From Nesterenkonia populi (GTDB lineage Bacteria > Actinomycetota > Actinomycetes > Actinomycetales > Micrococcaceae), in assembly GCF_007994735.1 (NCBI RefSeq), contig NZ_VOIL01000001.1, positions 868,001 through 932,000 on the forward strand: DNA of 64,000 bases, written 5' to 3'. The notes beneath the pieces were generated by a model. It was not told the DNA's origin. It made no database searches and saw only the letters and a program-made list of their open reading frames with translations. A program made the position numbers and the translations under genes. Shown in pieces: positions 44,369 to 52,585 of the stretch (the first letter of the stretch is position 1; every line of letters begins with the position of its first letter).

Positions 44369-46924
44369 ATGGCTACGCTCCTCCACAGGCTCGGGCTGCT
44401 CGCCGCCCGCCGCGCCAAGACTGTCATCGCCGCCTGGTTCGCCGCCCTTCTGGCGGCCGCCATGGCCTTCATAGGCTTCGGCGGGCAGCTGACCGACCAG
44501 ATCACCATGCCGGACCTGGAGACCACTGAGGTCGCCGACCGGCTCGCCGATGAGCTCCCCGACGCCGGCGGCGGCTCCGGAACTGCAGTGCTGCGCACCC
44601 ACGACGGCGGGCCGTTCACCGACGAGCAGCAGGAGCAGGTCGCCGCGCTCATCGCAGACCTCGAAGGGCACGACGTCGTCGAGGAGGTCACCGACCCCTT
44701 CGAGGCGCAGGAGGAGATGGCCTCCGGGCAGGAGGAGCTCGCCGATGCCCGCGAGGAGCTGGAGAGCGCTCCCGCGGAGATTGAGGAGGGCCGCGAGGAG
44801 CTCGAGGCCGGCCTCGCCGAAGCCGGCATGACCCCGGAGGAGCTGCCGGGGGCGCTCGAGGAGCTGGAGCAGAGCCGGGCTGAGATTGAGGCCGCCGCGG
44901 AGGCCGGTGCTATGCCTGAGGCGCAGGCTGAGGCCGCTCTGGCTGAGATTGAGGCGGCCGAGGGGCAGCTGACCGAGGCTCAGGAGGGCCTGGCTGAGCT
45001 CGAGGCCGCTGAGGAGGAGCTCGCCTCCGGAGATGGTGAGGCGGAGCTGGAGCGCGCCGAGCGGATGATTGCGCTCACCGAAGACGCCTCCATGGTTAGT
45101 GAGGACGGCGACGTCGCGGTGCTGATGATCGGCTTTGAGGTGCCGCTGGAGCAGGTCGGCATGGAGGACCTTGAGGCTGTGGCCGACGAGCTCACTGAGG
45201 CCGGGATCGATGGCGTGGATGTGCTCCCCAGCGGTGACATCGCCTTCGAGATGCCTCACCTGTTCTCCGTGGCTGAGGCTATCGGCCTGATGATTGCAGC
45301 GATCGTGCTGCTGGTCATGCTCGGCACCTTCATCGGCGCCGGCCTGCCGCTGCTCAACGCCCTGGTCGGCGTCGGCATCGGTGTGGCCACGGCCATGGCG
45401 TTCTCCGGCCTGGTGGACATGATGGCGATGACCCCGATCCTCGGGCTGATGCTCGGTCTCGCCGTCGGCATCGACTATGCCCTGTTCATCATCAGCAGGC
45501 ACCGCCGCCAGCTGAAGGACGGCATGGACCTGCGAGAATCCATCGCCTTGGCGAACGGCACGGCGGGCAACGCGGTGGTCTTCGCCGGTGCCACCGTCAT
45601 CATCGCCCTGCTGGCGCTCAACGTCACCGGCATCCAGATGCTGGGCCTGATGGGGACCGTCGGCGCGTTCTGCGTGCTGATCGCGGTGCTGATGGCGACC
45701 AGCATGACCCCTGCTCTGCTGAAGCTGGTGGGCCGGCGCATCCTCAGCAAGAAGGAGCGCCGCCGCGTCGAGGCCGCCGCTGAGGCGGAGGAGAGGCCTG
45801 AGGAGAAGATATCCGCGCCGATGAGCACCGCGAAGGCGCTCGGCCTTGCTGCGGCCTCCGTCGCCGGATTGGCACTGCTGGCGATCCCCACCTTCGACCT
45901 GCGGCTGGGGCTGCCCGACGCCGGCTCGGAGGCTGAGGACTCCAGCTCCCACCAGGCCTATGTGGAGACTGAGGAGGCTTTCGGACAGGGCATGAACGGC
46001 CCGCTCGTCGCTCTCGCTGACTTCCCTGAGGCCTTGGATTCCGAGGCTGAGGCCACCGACTACCAGCTGGAGATCGCTGAGGAGCTGGCCGAGCACGAGC
46101 ACATCGACGTCGTCGTGCCGATCACTCTCTCCGAGGACTACACGATGGCCGCCTATCAGGTGGTGCCCGTCGAGGGGCCCTCCGCTGAGTCGACGGAGGA
46201 TCTTGTCCACGAGTTCCGCGACGGCAACCCTCTGGCCGGAGCGTCCGTGGAGGACGTGGAGCTCTCCGCGGCCGGCATGACCGCGGCGAACATCGACATC
46301 TCCGGGGTGATCGCCGACGCCCTGCCGCTCTACCTGCTGCTGGTGGTCGGCCTGTCCCTGGTGCTGATGATCATGGTGTTCCGCTCCATCCTGCTGCCTG
46401 TCATCGCCACTGTCGGCTTCGCCGGATCGTTGGCCGGCGCGATCGGCGTGGTGGTCGCCGTCTTCCAGTGGGGCTGGGGCGCGGACCTCTTCGGGGTCAC
46501 CCGGCCGGGACCCGTGATGACCTTCCTGCCGATCCTGATGGTCGGCATCCTGTTCGGCCTGGCGATGGATTATCAGCTGTTCACTGCCTCCGGCATGCGG
46601 GAGGCCTACGCCCACGGGGCCAGGCCGCGGCTGGCGGTCCGTCAGGGCCTGCACGCCGGGCGTGCAGTGGTCACCGCGGCGGCGCTGATCATGGCGAGCG
46701 TGTTCGCCGGGTTCATCTTCACCCCGGATCCGATGGTCGCCTCGATCGGGCTGGGGCTGGCGGTGGGTGTGCTGCTGGACGCCTTCGTGGTGCGCCTGCT
46801 GCTGGTCCCGGCGGTCCTGACCCTGTGCGGCCCGGCCGCCTGGTGGCTGCCGAAGTGGCTGGACCGGATTCTGCCTGACGTCGACGTCGAGGGAGCCGGG
46901 CTGGAGCGTCAGCTGACATCCTGA
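44369..46924 (+). CDS. MMPL/RND family exporter with coiled-coil insertion (second copy)
   Basis: An 851-residue paralogue of the MMPL protein at 40917. The first 110 residues (GGQLTDQITMPDLETTEVADRLADELPDAGGGSGTAVL) and the whole membrane domain are closely similar; the coiled coil is shorter (about residues 112-235), so VAVLMIGF comes 62 residues earlier. GLMLGLAVGIDYALFIISRHRRQL and the paired FVFTPDPMVASIGLGLAVGVLLDAFVVR-like ends match. The frame is open for 11 codons upstream, but TAGGCT 7 nt before ATG 44369 marks a leaderless start under the repeat operator described separately. Its stop abuts the convergent HAD gene. Confidence 0.9.
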   Translation: MATLLHRLGLLAARRAKTVIAAWFAALLAAAMAFIGFGGQLTDQITMPDLETTEVADRLADELPDAGGGSGTAVLRTHDGGPFTDEQQEQVAALIADLEGHDVVEEVTDPFEAQEEMASGQEELADAREELESAPAEIEEGREELEAGLAEAGMTPEELPGALEELEQSRAEIEAAAEAGAMPEAQAEAALAEIEAAEGQLTEAQEGLAELEAAEEELASGDGEAELERAERMIALTEDASMVSEDGDVAVLMIGFEVPLEQVGMEDLEAVADELTEAGIDGVDVLPSGDIAFEMPHLFSVAEAIGLMIAAIVLLVMLGTFIGAGLPLLNALVGVGIGVATAMAFSGLVDMMAMTPILGLMLGLAVGIDYALFIISRHRRQLKDGMDLRESIALANGTAGNAVVFAGATVIIALLALNVTGIQMLGLMGTVGAFCVLIAVLMATSMTPALLKLVGRRILSKKERRRVEAAAEAEERPEEKISAPMSTAKALGLAAASVAGLALLAIPTFDLRLGLPDAGSEAEDSSSHQAYVETEEAFGQGMNGPLVALADFPEALDSEAEATDYQLEIAEELAEHEHIDVVVPITLSEDYTMAAYQVVPVEGPSAESTEDLVHEFRDGNPLAGASVEDVELSAAGMTAANIDISGVIADALPLYLLLVVGLSLVLMIMVFRSILLPVIATVGFAGSLAGAIGVVVAVFQWGWGADLFGVTRPGPVMTFLPILMVGILFGLAMDYQLFTASGMREAYAHGARPRLAVRQGLHAGRAVVTAAALIMASVFAGFIFTPDPMVASIGLGLAVGVLLDAFVVRLLLVPAVLTLCGPAAWWLPKWLDRILPDVDVEGAGLERQLTS

Positions 46925-47752
46925 CTATGCGTCGTCGGGCTCCTGCTCGGTCTGCAGCAGGGGGTCGTCGACGAGCTCGTAGACGCCGTCGATGATCCGG
47001 TTGGGCCGGAAGGGGTAGTCGGAGATGCTGGCCTGGGAGGACACTCCGGTCATTACCAGCACGGTGTACATGCCGGCCTCCATTCCCGCGACGATGTCGG
47101 TGTCCATCCGGTCGCCGATCATCGCGGTGTTCATCGAGTGGGCCCCGAGCCTGTTCAGAGCCGACCGGAACATCATCGGGTTCGGCTTGCCCACCACGTA
47201 GGGGGCGCGGCCGGTGGCCTTGGAGATCAGGGAGGCGATGGCACCGGTCGCCGGCATGACTCCTTCGGGCGAGGGGCCGGTGGCGTCCGGGTTGGTCACG
47301 ATGAACTTTGCGCCGCCGTTGATCAGTCGGACGGCTCTGGTGATCGCTTCGAAGCTGTAGTTGCGGGTCTCACCGACGACGACGTAGTCCGGGTCGGTCT
47401 CGGTCATCACGAACCCGGCCTCGTGGAGGGCAGTCGTCAGCCCGGTCTCGCCGACCACGTAGCAGGTGCCGGCGGCGCTGTGCTCCCCGCCGACCTGCTG
47501 GGCGAGGAATGTCGCGGTGGCCAGTGCGGAGGTCCAGATGCGGTCCTCGGGGACTATCAGGCCGGAGTTGCGCAGGCGGGCGGAGAGATCGCGGGCGGTG
47601 AAGATCGAGTTGTTGGTCAGCACCAGGTAGGGAAGGTCCTTGCGGCGCCACTGCTCCAGCAGCTCTGCGGCACCGGGCAGGGCCTCGTACTCACGGACGA
47701 GGACGCCGTCCATGTCGGTCAGCCAGCATTCGATGTTCGCTTCGCGCTCCAC
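46925..47752 (-). CDS. HAD-IIA family phosphatase (NagD-like)
   Basis: A 275-residue HAD subclass IIA hydrolase. Motif I is DMDGVL (residues 13-18), motif II is VLTNNS (about 44-49), the lysine is in VVGKPNPMMF and motif IV is AMIGDRMDTDIVAGMEAG. The IIA cap lies between motifs II and III. Relatives include NagD (nucleotide phosphatase), p-nitrophenyl phosphatases and phosphoglycolate phosphatases; the physiological substrate is not assignable. The start is GTG 47752 with GGGAAG about 10 nt upstream. It has no operon partner on its strand. Confidence 0.9.
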   Translation of the reverse strand: MEREANIECWLTDMDGVLVREYEALPGAAELLEQWRRKDLPYLVLTNNSIFTARDLSARLRNSGLIVPEDRIWTSALATATFLAQQVGGEHSAAGTCYVVGETGLTTALHEAGFVMTETDPDYVVVGETRNYSFEAITRAVRLINGGAKFIVTNPDATGPSPEGVMPATGAIASLISKATGRAPYVVGKPNPMMFRSALNRLGAHSMNTAMIGDRMDTDIVAGMEAGMYTVLVMTGVSSQASISDYPFRPNRIIDGVYELVDDPLLQTEQEPDDA

Positions 47753-47844
47753 GTTCGCTCACTTCCCGTCGTTTGTCGTCACTTTCCTGTCATCCTATGC
47801 CGCCCTGCCGATGGGGAACAGGGTTGACTCCCGACGCTGTTCCG

Positions 47845-47870
47845 TGGTTACTTAGTAAAGTAATGAACCA
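47845..47870. promoter_or_regulatory. Palindromic operator for the GntR/YtrA-type regulator
   Basis: TTACTT (47848-47853) and AAGTAA (47858-47863) form a perfect inverted repeat around AGTA; outer arms TGGTT (47845-47849) and AACCA (47866-47870) pair as well, offset by one to two bases. A TAAAGT -10-like hexamer (47856-47861) lies inside the palindrome, 20 nt before the regulator ATG, so binding would block the promoter. Its A/T richness stands out against the flanking GC. Confidence 0.75.
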
Positions 47871-47881
47871 CTGAGGTAGTG

Positions 47882-48301
47882 ATGCGGTTTAAGCTGGTCC
47901 AGCCCTGGGCCGAGGATGAGGAGAAAGGCGGTGAGCCGGTGGAGGAAGGACGTCCGCTCTTCGTGCAGATCGCGGAGCAGGTGGAGGCCTCCGTGCTGGA
48001 CGGTTCCCTTCCTGAGGGGGAGCGTGCCCCCTCCACCAATGAGCTGGCCGCCTTCCATCGGATCAACCCTGCCACCGCCGCCAAGGGCGTGAACCTTCTG
48101 GTGGACCGGGCGATCCTGGTCAAGCGCAGGGGGCTGGGCATGTTCGTCGCCGAGGGTGCGCGGGAGATTCTGCGCACCGAGCGGCGGCAGCGCTTCGCCG
48201 ATCACTACCTGGACCCGGTGCTGGCTGAGGCCGAGCACCTGGGAATGACAGCCGACCAAGTGATCGAGATGCTGCGTCAGCGTGCGCAGCGCACTGAATG
48301 A
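47882..48301 (+). CDS. GntR family regulator, YtrA subfamily
   Basis: A 139-residue regulator with a GntR winged helix (PLFVQIAEQVEASVLDGSLPEGERAPSTNELAAFHRINPATAAKGVNLLVDRAILVKRRGLGMFVAEGA) and only a short helical C-terminus, as in the YtrA subfamily that controls adjacent ABC exporters. The C-terminal helix (HYLDPVLAEAEHLGMTADQVIEML) is the typical short dimerisation part. ATG 47882 has GAGG 6 nt upstream; GTG 47879 directly before it is an alternative. The palindrome at 47845-47870 is its probable operator, giving autoregulation of the three-gene operon. Confidence 0.92.
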   Translation: MRFKLVQPWAEDEEKGGEPVEEGRPLFVQIAEQVEASVLDGSLPEGERAPSTNELAAFHRINPATAAKGVNLLVDRAILVKRRGLGMFVAEGAREILRTERRQRFADHYLDPVLAEAEHLGMTADQVIEMLRQRAQRTE

Positions 48302-48312
48302 GAGGAGCGGCC

Positions 48313-49227
48313 ATGGCCGACCCTGCAGATGCTGCCGCGGTCCGTGTGCGCGGGCTGACCAGAAGATACAGAAGCACGACGGCGCTCGACGGCGTTGACC
48401 TGGAGCTGGCTGCCGGGTCCATCCATGGCCTGCTGGGCCGCAACGGCGCCGGAAAGTCCAGCCTGATGTCCGTCGTGACCGGGCAGGAGTTCCAGAGCTC
48501 CGGCGAGGTGAGCGTCTTCGGTCAGGTCCCGCACGAGAATGAGTCAGTCCTGCCGCGGATCTGCTTCATCCGTGAGTCCATGCGCTACACCGAGGACATC
48601 AAGGCCCGTCATGCGTTCAAAGCCGCCGCCGATGCGTTCCCGAACTGGGACTGGGAGATCTGCGAACGGCTGGCCGAAGAGTTCCAGGTTCCGGAGAGGA
48701 CCAAGATCAAGAAGATGTCGCACGGTCAGCGCTCCGCGGTCGGGGTGATCACCGGTCTCGCGTCGCGGGCGGATCTGACCCTGTTCGATGAGCCCTATGT
48801 GGGGTTGGACCCGGTAGCGCGCAGCCAGTTCTACCGGGCGCTGCTGGAGGACTACACCGAGCACCCGCGGACCATCATCGTCTCCTCGCACCTCATCGAC
48901 GAGATTGCTCACCTCATCGAGAACGTAGTGCTACTGGACAGAGGCCAGGTCCTCCTGCACGAGGAGGCTGACGCCCTGCGGGACCGGGCGGTCACCCTGG
49001 TGGGCCGCGATGACGCCGTCGATGACCTCGCCGGCGGCCGTGCGGTGCTCACTCGTGAGGCCATGGGCCGTACCGTGCGGCTCACCGTTGAGGGGCATCT
49101 GTCGGAGGCGGAGCGTCAGCGGGCCGCAGAGCTGGAGATCGATGTGCTGCCGGTGGGCCTGCAGGACCTCGTCGTGCATCTGACCACCCGGGAGCAGGAC
49201 GCACGCGGAAAGGAGAGGCAGGCATGA
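48313..49227 (+). CDS. ABC exporter ATP-binding protein
   Basis: A 304-residue ATPase. Walker A is GRNGAGKSS, Walker B is LTLFDEPYVGLDP, and the switch histidine is in VSSHLIDEIAHLIENV. The signature is MSHGQRSAVG instead of LSGGQ, and the Q-loop lacks glutamine (RICFIRES), both usual in the YtrB/EcsA-like exporters paired with YtrA regulators. About 80 C-terminal residues form an extra domain. An in-frame ATG at 48298 overlaps the regulator stop by 4 nt, but ATG 48313 has GAGAGGAG at good spacing and is preferred. Function of the pair is probably export or resistance to membrane-active compounds (inference). Confidence 0.9.
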   Translation: MADPADAAAVRVRGLTRRYRSTTALDGVDLELAAGSIHGLLGRNGAGKSSLMSVVTGQEFQSSGEVSVFGQVPHENESVLPRICFIRESMRYTEDIKARHAFKAAADAFPNWDWEICERLAEEFQVPERTKIKKMSHGQRSAVGVITGLASRADLTLFDEPYVGLDPVARSQFYRALLEDYTEHPRTIIVSSHLIDEIAHLIENVVLLDRGQVLLHEEADALRDRAVTLVGRDDAVDDLAGGRAVLTREAMGRTVRLTVEGHLSEAERQRAAELEIDVLPVGLQDLVVHLTTREQDARGKERQA

Positions 49228-49934
49228 GCCGCATCATCGCCGCAGCACGGCTGCACCTGCTGCTGAAGAACAACGTCATCACTATGACTCTGATCGTTCT
49301 GCCCATCGCCTATGCCGTCCAACTGGGCATCCTCACCTGGCTTCAGGTGCAGGGTGAGGAGATGTCCGGCGAGATCACTGTGGGCGGAGTCTATGGCGCC
49401 GTGATCGGCGCGCTGGCTGTGAGCGCGGCCATGGCCGGGGCCTACGGCGTACCGCATGCGCTGAGCCTCAGCTACAGCCGCCGGGTGACGCTGGCCGGCA
49501 TTGTCCTGGTCTTCCTTGCCTCTGCACTCACCGCCGGCCTGCTTGTCGCTGCGGTGATAGGGCTGGAGGAGCTCACCGACACCTTCGGCACGGGGCAGTC
49601 GATGCTGGCGATCTCGTACTTCATGGAGCCTGCCGGGGTCTTCGGGCTGGGGCTGGTGCTCATCGCAGCGACGATGTTCTCCATGATGAATGGTCTGCTC
49701 GTTCCGATGCTCTACCGCCTGCTGGGCATGGTCCGCACGCTGATCGTCTACGGACTGTTCGGCTTGGCCCTCCTGGTCACCGGCGCGGGGCTCACCGTCT
49801 ACGGCGGCTGGGGCGCTGTGGGGCAGTGGCTGGTCGACCAGAACGCCCTGACGTGGACCGTCTGGCTGACGCTGGGAACCCTGGTGGTCACCGGTGCCAA
49901 CTGGCTCACGATCCGGCGCCTTCCGGCTGCCTAG
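49224..49934 (+). CDS. ABC exporter membrane subunit
   Basis: A 236-residue membrane protein with six predicted segments and no soluble domain. It overlaps the ATPase gene by 4 nt and is the only membrane component of the operon, so it should form the channel as a dimer. AYGVPHALSLSYSRRVTLAGIVLVF resembles the coupling region in ABC-2-type permeases of YtrA-linked operons. Substrate unknown. Two hairpins downstream close the operon. Confidence 0.82.
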   Translation: MSRIIAAARLHLLLKNNVITMTLIVLPIAYAVQLGILTWLQVQGEEMSGEITVGGVYGAVIGALAVSAAMAGAYGVPHALSLSYSRRVTLAGIVLVFLASALTAGLLVAAVIGLEELTDTFGTGQSMLAISYFMEPAGVFGLGLVLIAATMFSMMNGLLVPMLYRLLGMVRTLIVYGLFGLALLVTGAGLTVYGGWGAVGQWLVDQNALTWTVWLTLGTLVVTGANWLTIRRLPAA

Positions 49935-49973
49935 TCCCGGTCGCGACGCTTCAGGCTGGCCGTCCGCACGAGA

Positions 49974-50028
49974 AAGACCCCGGATCGACTGCGTGAGGGG
50001 GACGCTAGAAGTGTCGATCCGGGGTCTT
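49974..50028. terminator. Perfect 16-bp stem, bidirectional terminator candidate
   Basis: AAGACCCCGGATCGAC (49974-49989) pairs without mismatch with GTCGATCCGGGGTCTT (50013-50028). The 23-nt loop contains a smaller stem GCGT/ACGC (49991-49994, 50002-50005). It lies between the end of the ABC operon and the convergent rpf gene. A run of T is lacking on the plus side, so termination rests on the strong stem. Confidence 0.7.
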
Positions 50029-50090
50029 GAATCACTCGCACCTTGATGAGGTGATTACTAATGTAGGGGCCTACCTTGATGGAACGCCTG

Positions 50091-50120
50091 AAAACTCCTG
50101 AACATTCACTGTGAGTTTTT
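50091..50120. terminator. Short hairpin with U-tract after the rpf gene
   Basis: AAAACTC (50091-50097) pairs with GAGTTTT (50113-50119). The arms supply a T run in both reading directions, TTTTT at the plus end and TTTT at the minus end, so it fits a bidirectional terminator. It lies 21 nt past the rpf stop codon and is the first hairpin met by rpf transcripts. Confidence 0.55.
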
Positions 50121-50140
50121 CGCGGTGGTGTCCGAAGGGG

Positions 50141-52285
50141 CTACTGGCCGTGCACGTCGAAGTAGCTGTCGCCGTAGCCGCCGGGACTCCCGGACAGGCC
50201 GAGCCGGCTGGAGCATGCCGGCCAGGCGTTCCAGCCCTGGCGCTGCCAGAGGGCGTAGGCCCGGCTGATCTGCTCCTGGCGAGAGGCCTCGTGCGGACGG
50301 CCGGTTCCGCCGACCCACTCCCAGGACTGCTGGGAGAACTGAAGGCCCCCGTAGTATCCGTTTCCGGTGTTGATGGACCAGTTGCCGGAGGACTCGCACT
50401 GTGCCAGCTCGTCCCACGCCCGGCTGTAGGGCCCGTGGGGGGACTGCCGGTGCTGACCGGAGCTGGGACCGCGCCGCTCGCCGGAGGTGCTGCCGCTGTT
50501 CGAGCTGCCGGTGGACCCGGAGCTCGTTGAGCCGGAGGTGCTCCCCGTGCTTGAGCTGCCGGAGCTGGCAGAGCTGCTCGAGTCGGAGGAGCTGCTGTCC
50601 GAGGAGGAGCTCGATGACCCGCTTGAGCTGGAGCCCGAGCCGCTGCTGGAGGAGCCGTTCGAGGAGCTGGAGCCTGAGCTGGACCCGGAGGGCTGCCCGC
50701 CCAGTCCGCTCAGGTAGGAAGCTGAGACCCAACCGGTCCGGCCGTTGTGCTGAGTCTGGACCCATCCGCTGCTCTGCTCGAGCACCTGGATCTGGGTCCC
50801 CGCCGGGAGTGTGCTGATCACGGCGTTGCCGGTGCCTGGGCCGGACCGGAAGTTCAGGGCAGCGGACGTCGTCGCCGTCTGGCTGCTGCTTGAGGGGGCG
50901 GTCTCACTGGAGGATCCGGCGTTTGTCGAAGAGCCGGAGCTGGAGGAGCTCTCGGACGAGGGCGCGTCTGAGGAGGCGCTGCTCCCGCCGCTGCTCTCAG
51001 CGCTGGTCTGCGACTCGCTGTCGGCGCTGCCGGAGGAGCCGCTGTCTTCGCCGGAGAGCTCGAGCAGCGACTTTGCCAGCCAGCCGGTGGTGCCGCTGTG
51101 CCGAACCTGAACCCACAGATCGGTCTCGTCGAGGATGTCCAGCTCAGTGCCCGGGGCTACGGTCCGAAGGACGCCGTTGCTCATCCCTGCCCCGGAGCGC
51201 AGGTTCTGGTGCACGGTGGTTGTGGCGGTCTCCCCGGTGGCCGCGGGAGCGCTGGAGGCGGAGCCGCCGGAGGACGAGTCCGATGAGGCGGTGCTCTCGT
51301 CCGAGCTTTCCGAGCTTGAGGGGCTGCCTGAGCTGTCGCCGCCGGAGCTCTCGGAGGAAGCAGAGGCGGAGGTGCTGGAGCTGGTCGACTCCGAGCTGCT
51401 GCCGCTCTCCGACGAGGAGCCGCTGTTCGAGCTGCTTCCGGAAGAGGAGCCGCCGTCCGAGCTGGAGCTTCCCGCTGAGCTGCTGGGTCCGCTGCCGCTG
51501 CCGCTGTCCGGTCCGCTTGAGCTCGAACCGCCGCCGGTGTTGGATGAGCTGTCCGGGCTGCTGCCCGCTGAGCTGCTGGATGAGGGAGCGGAGCTGGAGC
51601 CGGAGGAGGCTTCCTGGCCGCCGACCTGCTCCATGTAGAAGCTGTTGGACCAGACCTGCTGACCGTTGCGGCTGAACTGCACCCAGTCGCCCTGCCGGTC
51701 AGTCACGGTGATCTCGGTGCCGGCGGGCATGCCCTGCAGCACTGCGTGCTGCACGCCGGGGCCGCTGCGGGCGTTGAGCGGGGTGGTGACCCTCAGCCGC
51801 TCACCGCTGCTGGATGTGCTGGGGGCAGGGGAGGCGGTGACGGTCTCCGCCTCGTCCGTGACCGGCTCCAGGTAGTCGCCGTGGGACCAGACCTGCTTGC
51901 CGCTGCGCTCAAACTGCACCCACTTGCCGCTGCGCCCAGTGGAGGCGATCTCAGTGCCGGTGAACATTCCGTCCACTACCGCGTGCTGCATGCCGGGGCC
52001 GCTGCGCACGTTCAGCGGCTGGGTGACGCGCAGGCGCTCGCCGGCGTTGTCGCTTCGGGCTGCGGGGTTCGACGCCGGCACGCGCAGCTCGATGCCGCCG
52101 GACAGGGAGGTGCCGGCGAACTGCGGGGAGCTGAACTGAGAGGTCCCGAGGTTCCGCGGGGAGTCCCCGCTGCTGGGCGAGTCCGCGTCGGCGGACGCCC
52201 CGGTGGCGCTCAGGGGCACCACGGCCCCGGCGGCCAGGGTCCCGATGATGGCTGGAGCCAGCTTCTTCTGCGCGGTCACGGTCAT
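50141..52285 (-). CDS. Resuscitation-promoting factor with four SH3 domains and serine-rich linkers
   Basis: A 714-residue secreted protein. A signal peptide (residues 1-32) is followed by SH3b domains at about 84-142, 164-221, 355-410 and 471-527. The pairs 1/2 and 3/4 are most alike. Serine/glycine-rich linkers separate them: 222-350, 411-470 and 531-605. The C-terminal domain (623-697), WDELAQCESSGNWSINTGNGYYGGLQFSQQSW through GWNAWPACSSRLG, is a lysozyme-like Rpf domain with catalytic E631 and the C630-C691 disulfide pair. It should cleave peptidoglycan glycan strands at the cell surface and help regrowth from dormancy. The Rpf domain is usually N-terminal or preceded by LysM or DUF348. 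The ATG at 52285 has GAGGAA immediately before it; GTG 52279 would have better spacing. Confidence 0.9.
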   Translation of the reverse strand: MTVTAQKKLAPAIIGTLAAGAVVPLSATGASADADSPSSGDSPRNLGTSQFSSPQFAGTSLSGGIELRVPASNPAARSDNAGERLRVTQPLNVRSGPGMQHAVVDGMFTGTEIASTGRSGKWVQFERSGKQVWSHGDYLEPVTDEAETVTASPAPSTSSSGERLRVTTPLNARSGPGVQHAVLQGMPAGTEITVTDRQGDWVQFSRNGQQVWSNSFYMEQVGGQEASSGSSSAPSSSSSAGSSPDSSSNTGGGSSSSGPDSGSGSGPSSSAGSSSSDGGSSSGSSSNSGSSSESGSSSESTSSSTSASASSESSGGDSSGSPSSSESSDESTASSDSSSGGSASSAPAATGETATTTVHQNLRSGAGMSNGVLRTVAPGTELDILDETDLWVQVRHSGTTGWLAKSLLELSGEDSGSSGSADSESQTSAESSGGSSASSDAPSSESSSSSGSSTNAGSSSETAPSSSSQTATTSAALNFRSGPGTGNAVISTLPAGTQIQVLEQSSGWVQTQHNGRTGWVSASYLSGLGGQPSGSSSGSSSSNGSSSSGSGSSSSGSSSSSSDSSSSDSSSSASSGSSSTGSTSGSTSSGSTGSSNSGSTSGERRGPSSGQHRQSPHGPYSRAWDELAQCESSGNWSINTGNGYYGGLQFSQQSWEWVGGTGRPHEASRQEQISRAYALWQRQGWNAWPACSSRLGLSGSPGGYGDSYFDVHGQ
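50471..51622 (-). repeat. Low-complexity serine/glycine coding repeats in rpf
   Basis: Three tracts encode Ser/Gly/Glu/Asp-rich spacers: 51236-51622, 50876-51055 and 50471-50695. On the plus strand they appear as runs of ctg/gag/ccg-like triplets (serine codons AGC, TCC, TCG, TCA mixed), so the repetition is at the amino-acid level and not exact DNA repeats. They separate SH3 modules and the Rpf domain and are probably flexible wall-spanning linkers, possibly glycosylated. Confidence 0.8.
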
Positions 52286-52532
52286 TTCCTCACTCTGGGC
52301 ACGCAATGCACGGGCCTTCCGCCGTGTGGAGACGTTCGACGGCGAAAGGTCTCTTCGACTGCGGGCAAGAGGCAGATGCGCGATGGGAAGCGCGGCCCCC
52401 TGGCAGTCACCGACACCGTAATGAGGCTGCGACCATCCACGCGATTCACAGCTCAAGCACAGGTTTAAGGTCCGTTCTCGGTGCTCGGCGTTCCGCCTGT
52501 GTGCTTCGACCAGAGGACCGCGCATAGATTCA
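52286..52532 (-). other. Rpf 5' leader and control region, no gene
   Basis: This is the gene-free stretch between rpf and its promoter zone, part of the 412-bp region 52286-52697. On the minus strand the rpf mRNA would have a leader of up to about 240 nt. I looked for the conserved c-di-AMP (ydaO) riboswitch blocks often found before actinobacterial rpf genes and did not find a convincing match. No coding frame is supported. Confidence 0.5.
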
Positions 52533-52550
52533 CAGTGAATATCCAGTGAA
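52528..52550. promoter_or_regulatory. CAGTGAA direct repeats and palindrome in the rpf promoter region
   Basis: CAGTGAA occurs at 52533-52539 and again at 52544-52550, exactly 11 bp apart, and the first copy is part of a 13-bp palindrome ATTCACAGTGAAT (52528-52540). Heptamers in direct repeat at one helical turn are the pattern bound by OmpR/PhoB-type response regulators such as MtrA, which controls rpf genes in other actinobacteria. The regulator assignment is inference. Confidence 0.5.
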
Positions 52551-52585
52551 ACCAGGGGGTCCCGTCAAGGTCTGCCCCTACTGTA

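Noticed and set aside
43331..46654. A 1107-codon minus-strand frame antisense to both MMPL genes and tetR
   Set aside because: It mirrors the codon bias of the plus-strand genes, crosses three real genes and shows no family motif.
50471..51622. Repetitive tract resembling a CRISPR or tandem DNA repeat
   Set aside because: It is in frame, encodes Ser/Gly-rich linkers with mixed codons, and has no fixed repeat/spacer unit.
52286..52532. c-di-AMP (ydaO) riboswitch before rpf
   Set aside because: The position is typical, and fragments such as CGCCGAG and GTGAATC occur, but the conserved GGGGTGAA-type and CCGAACCCGTCAGCTAACC-type blocks are missing.
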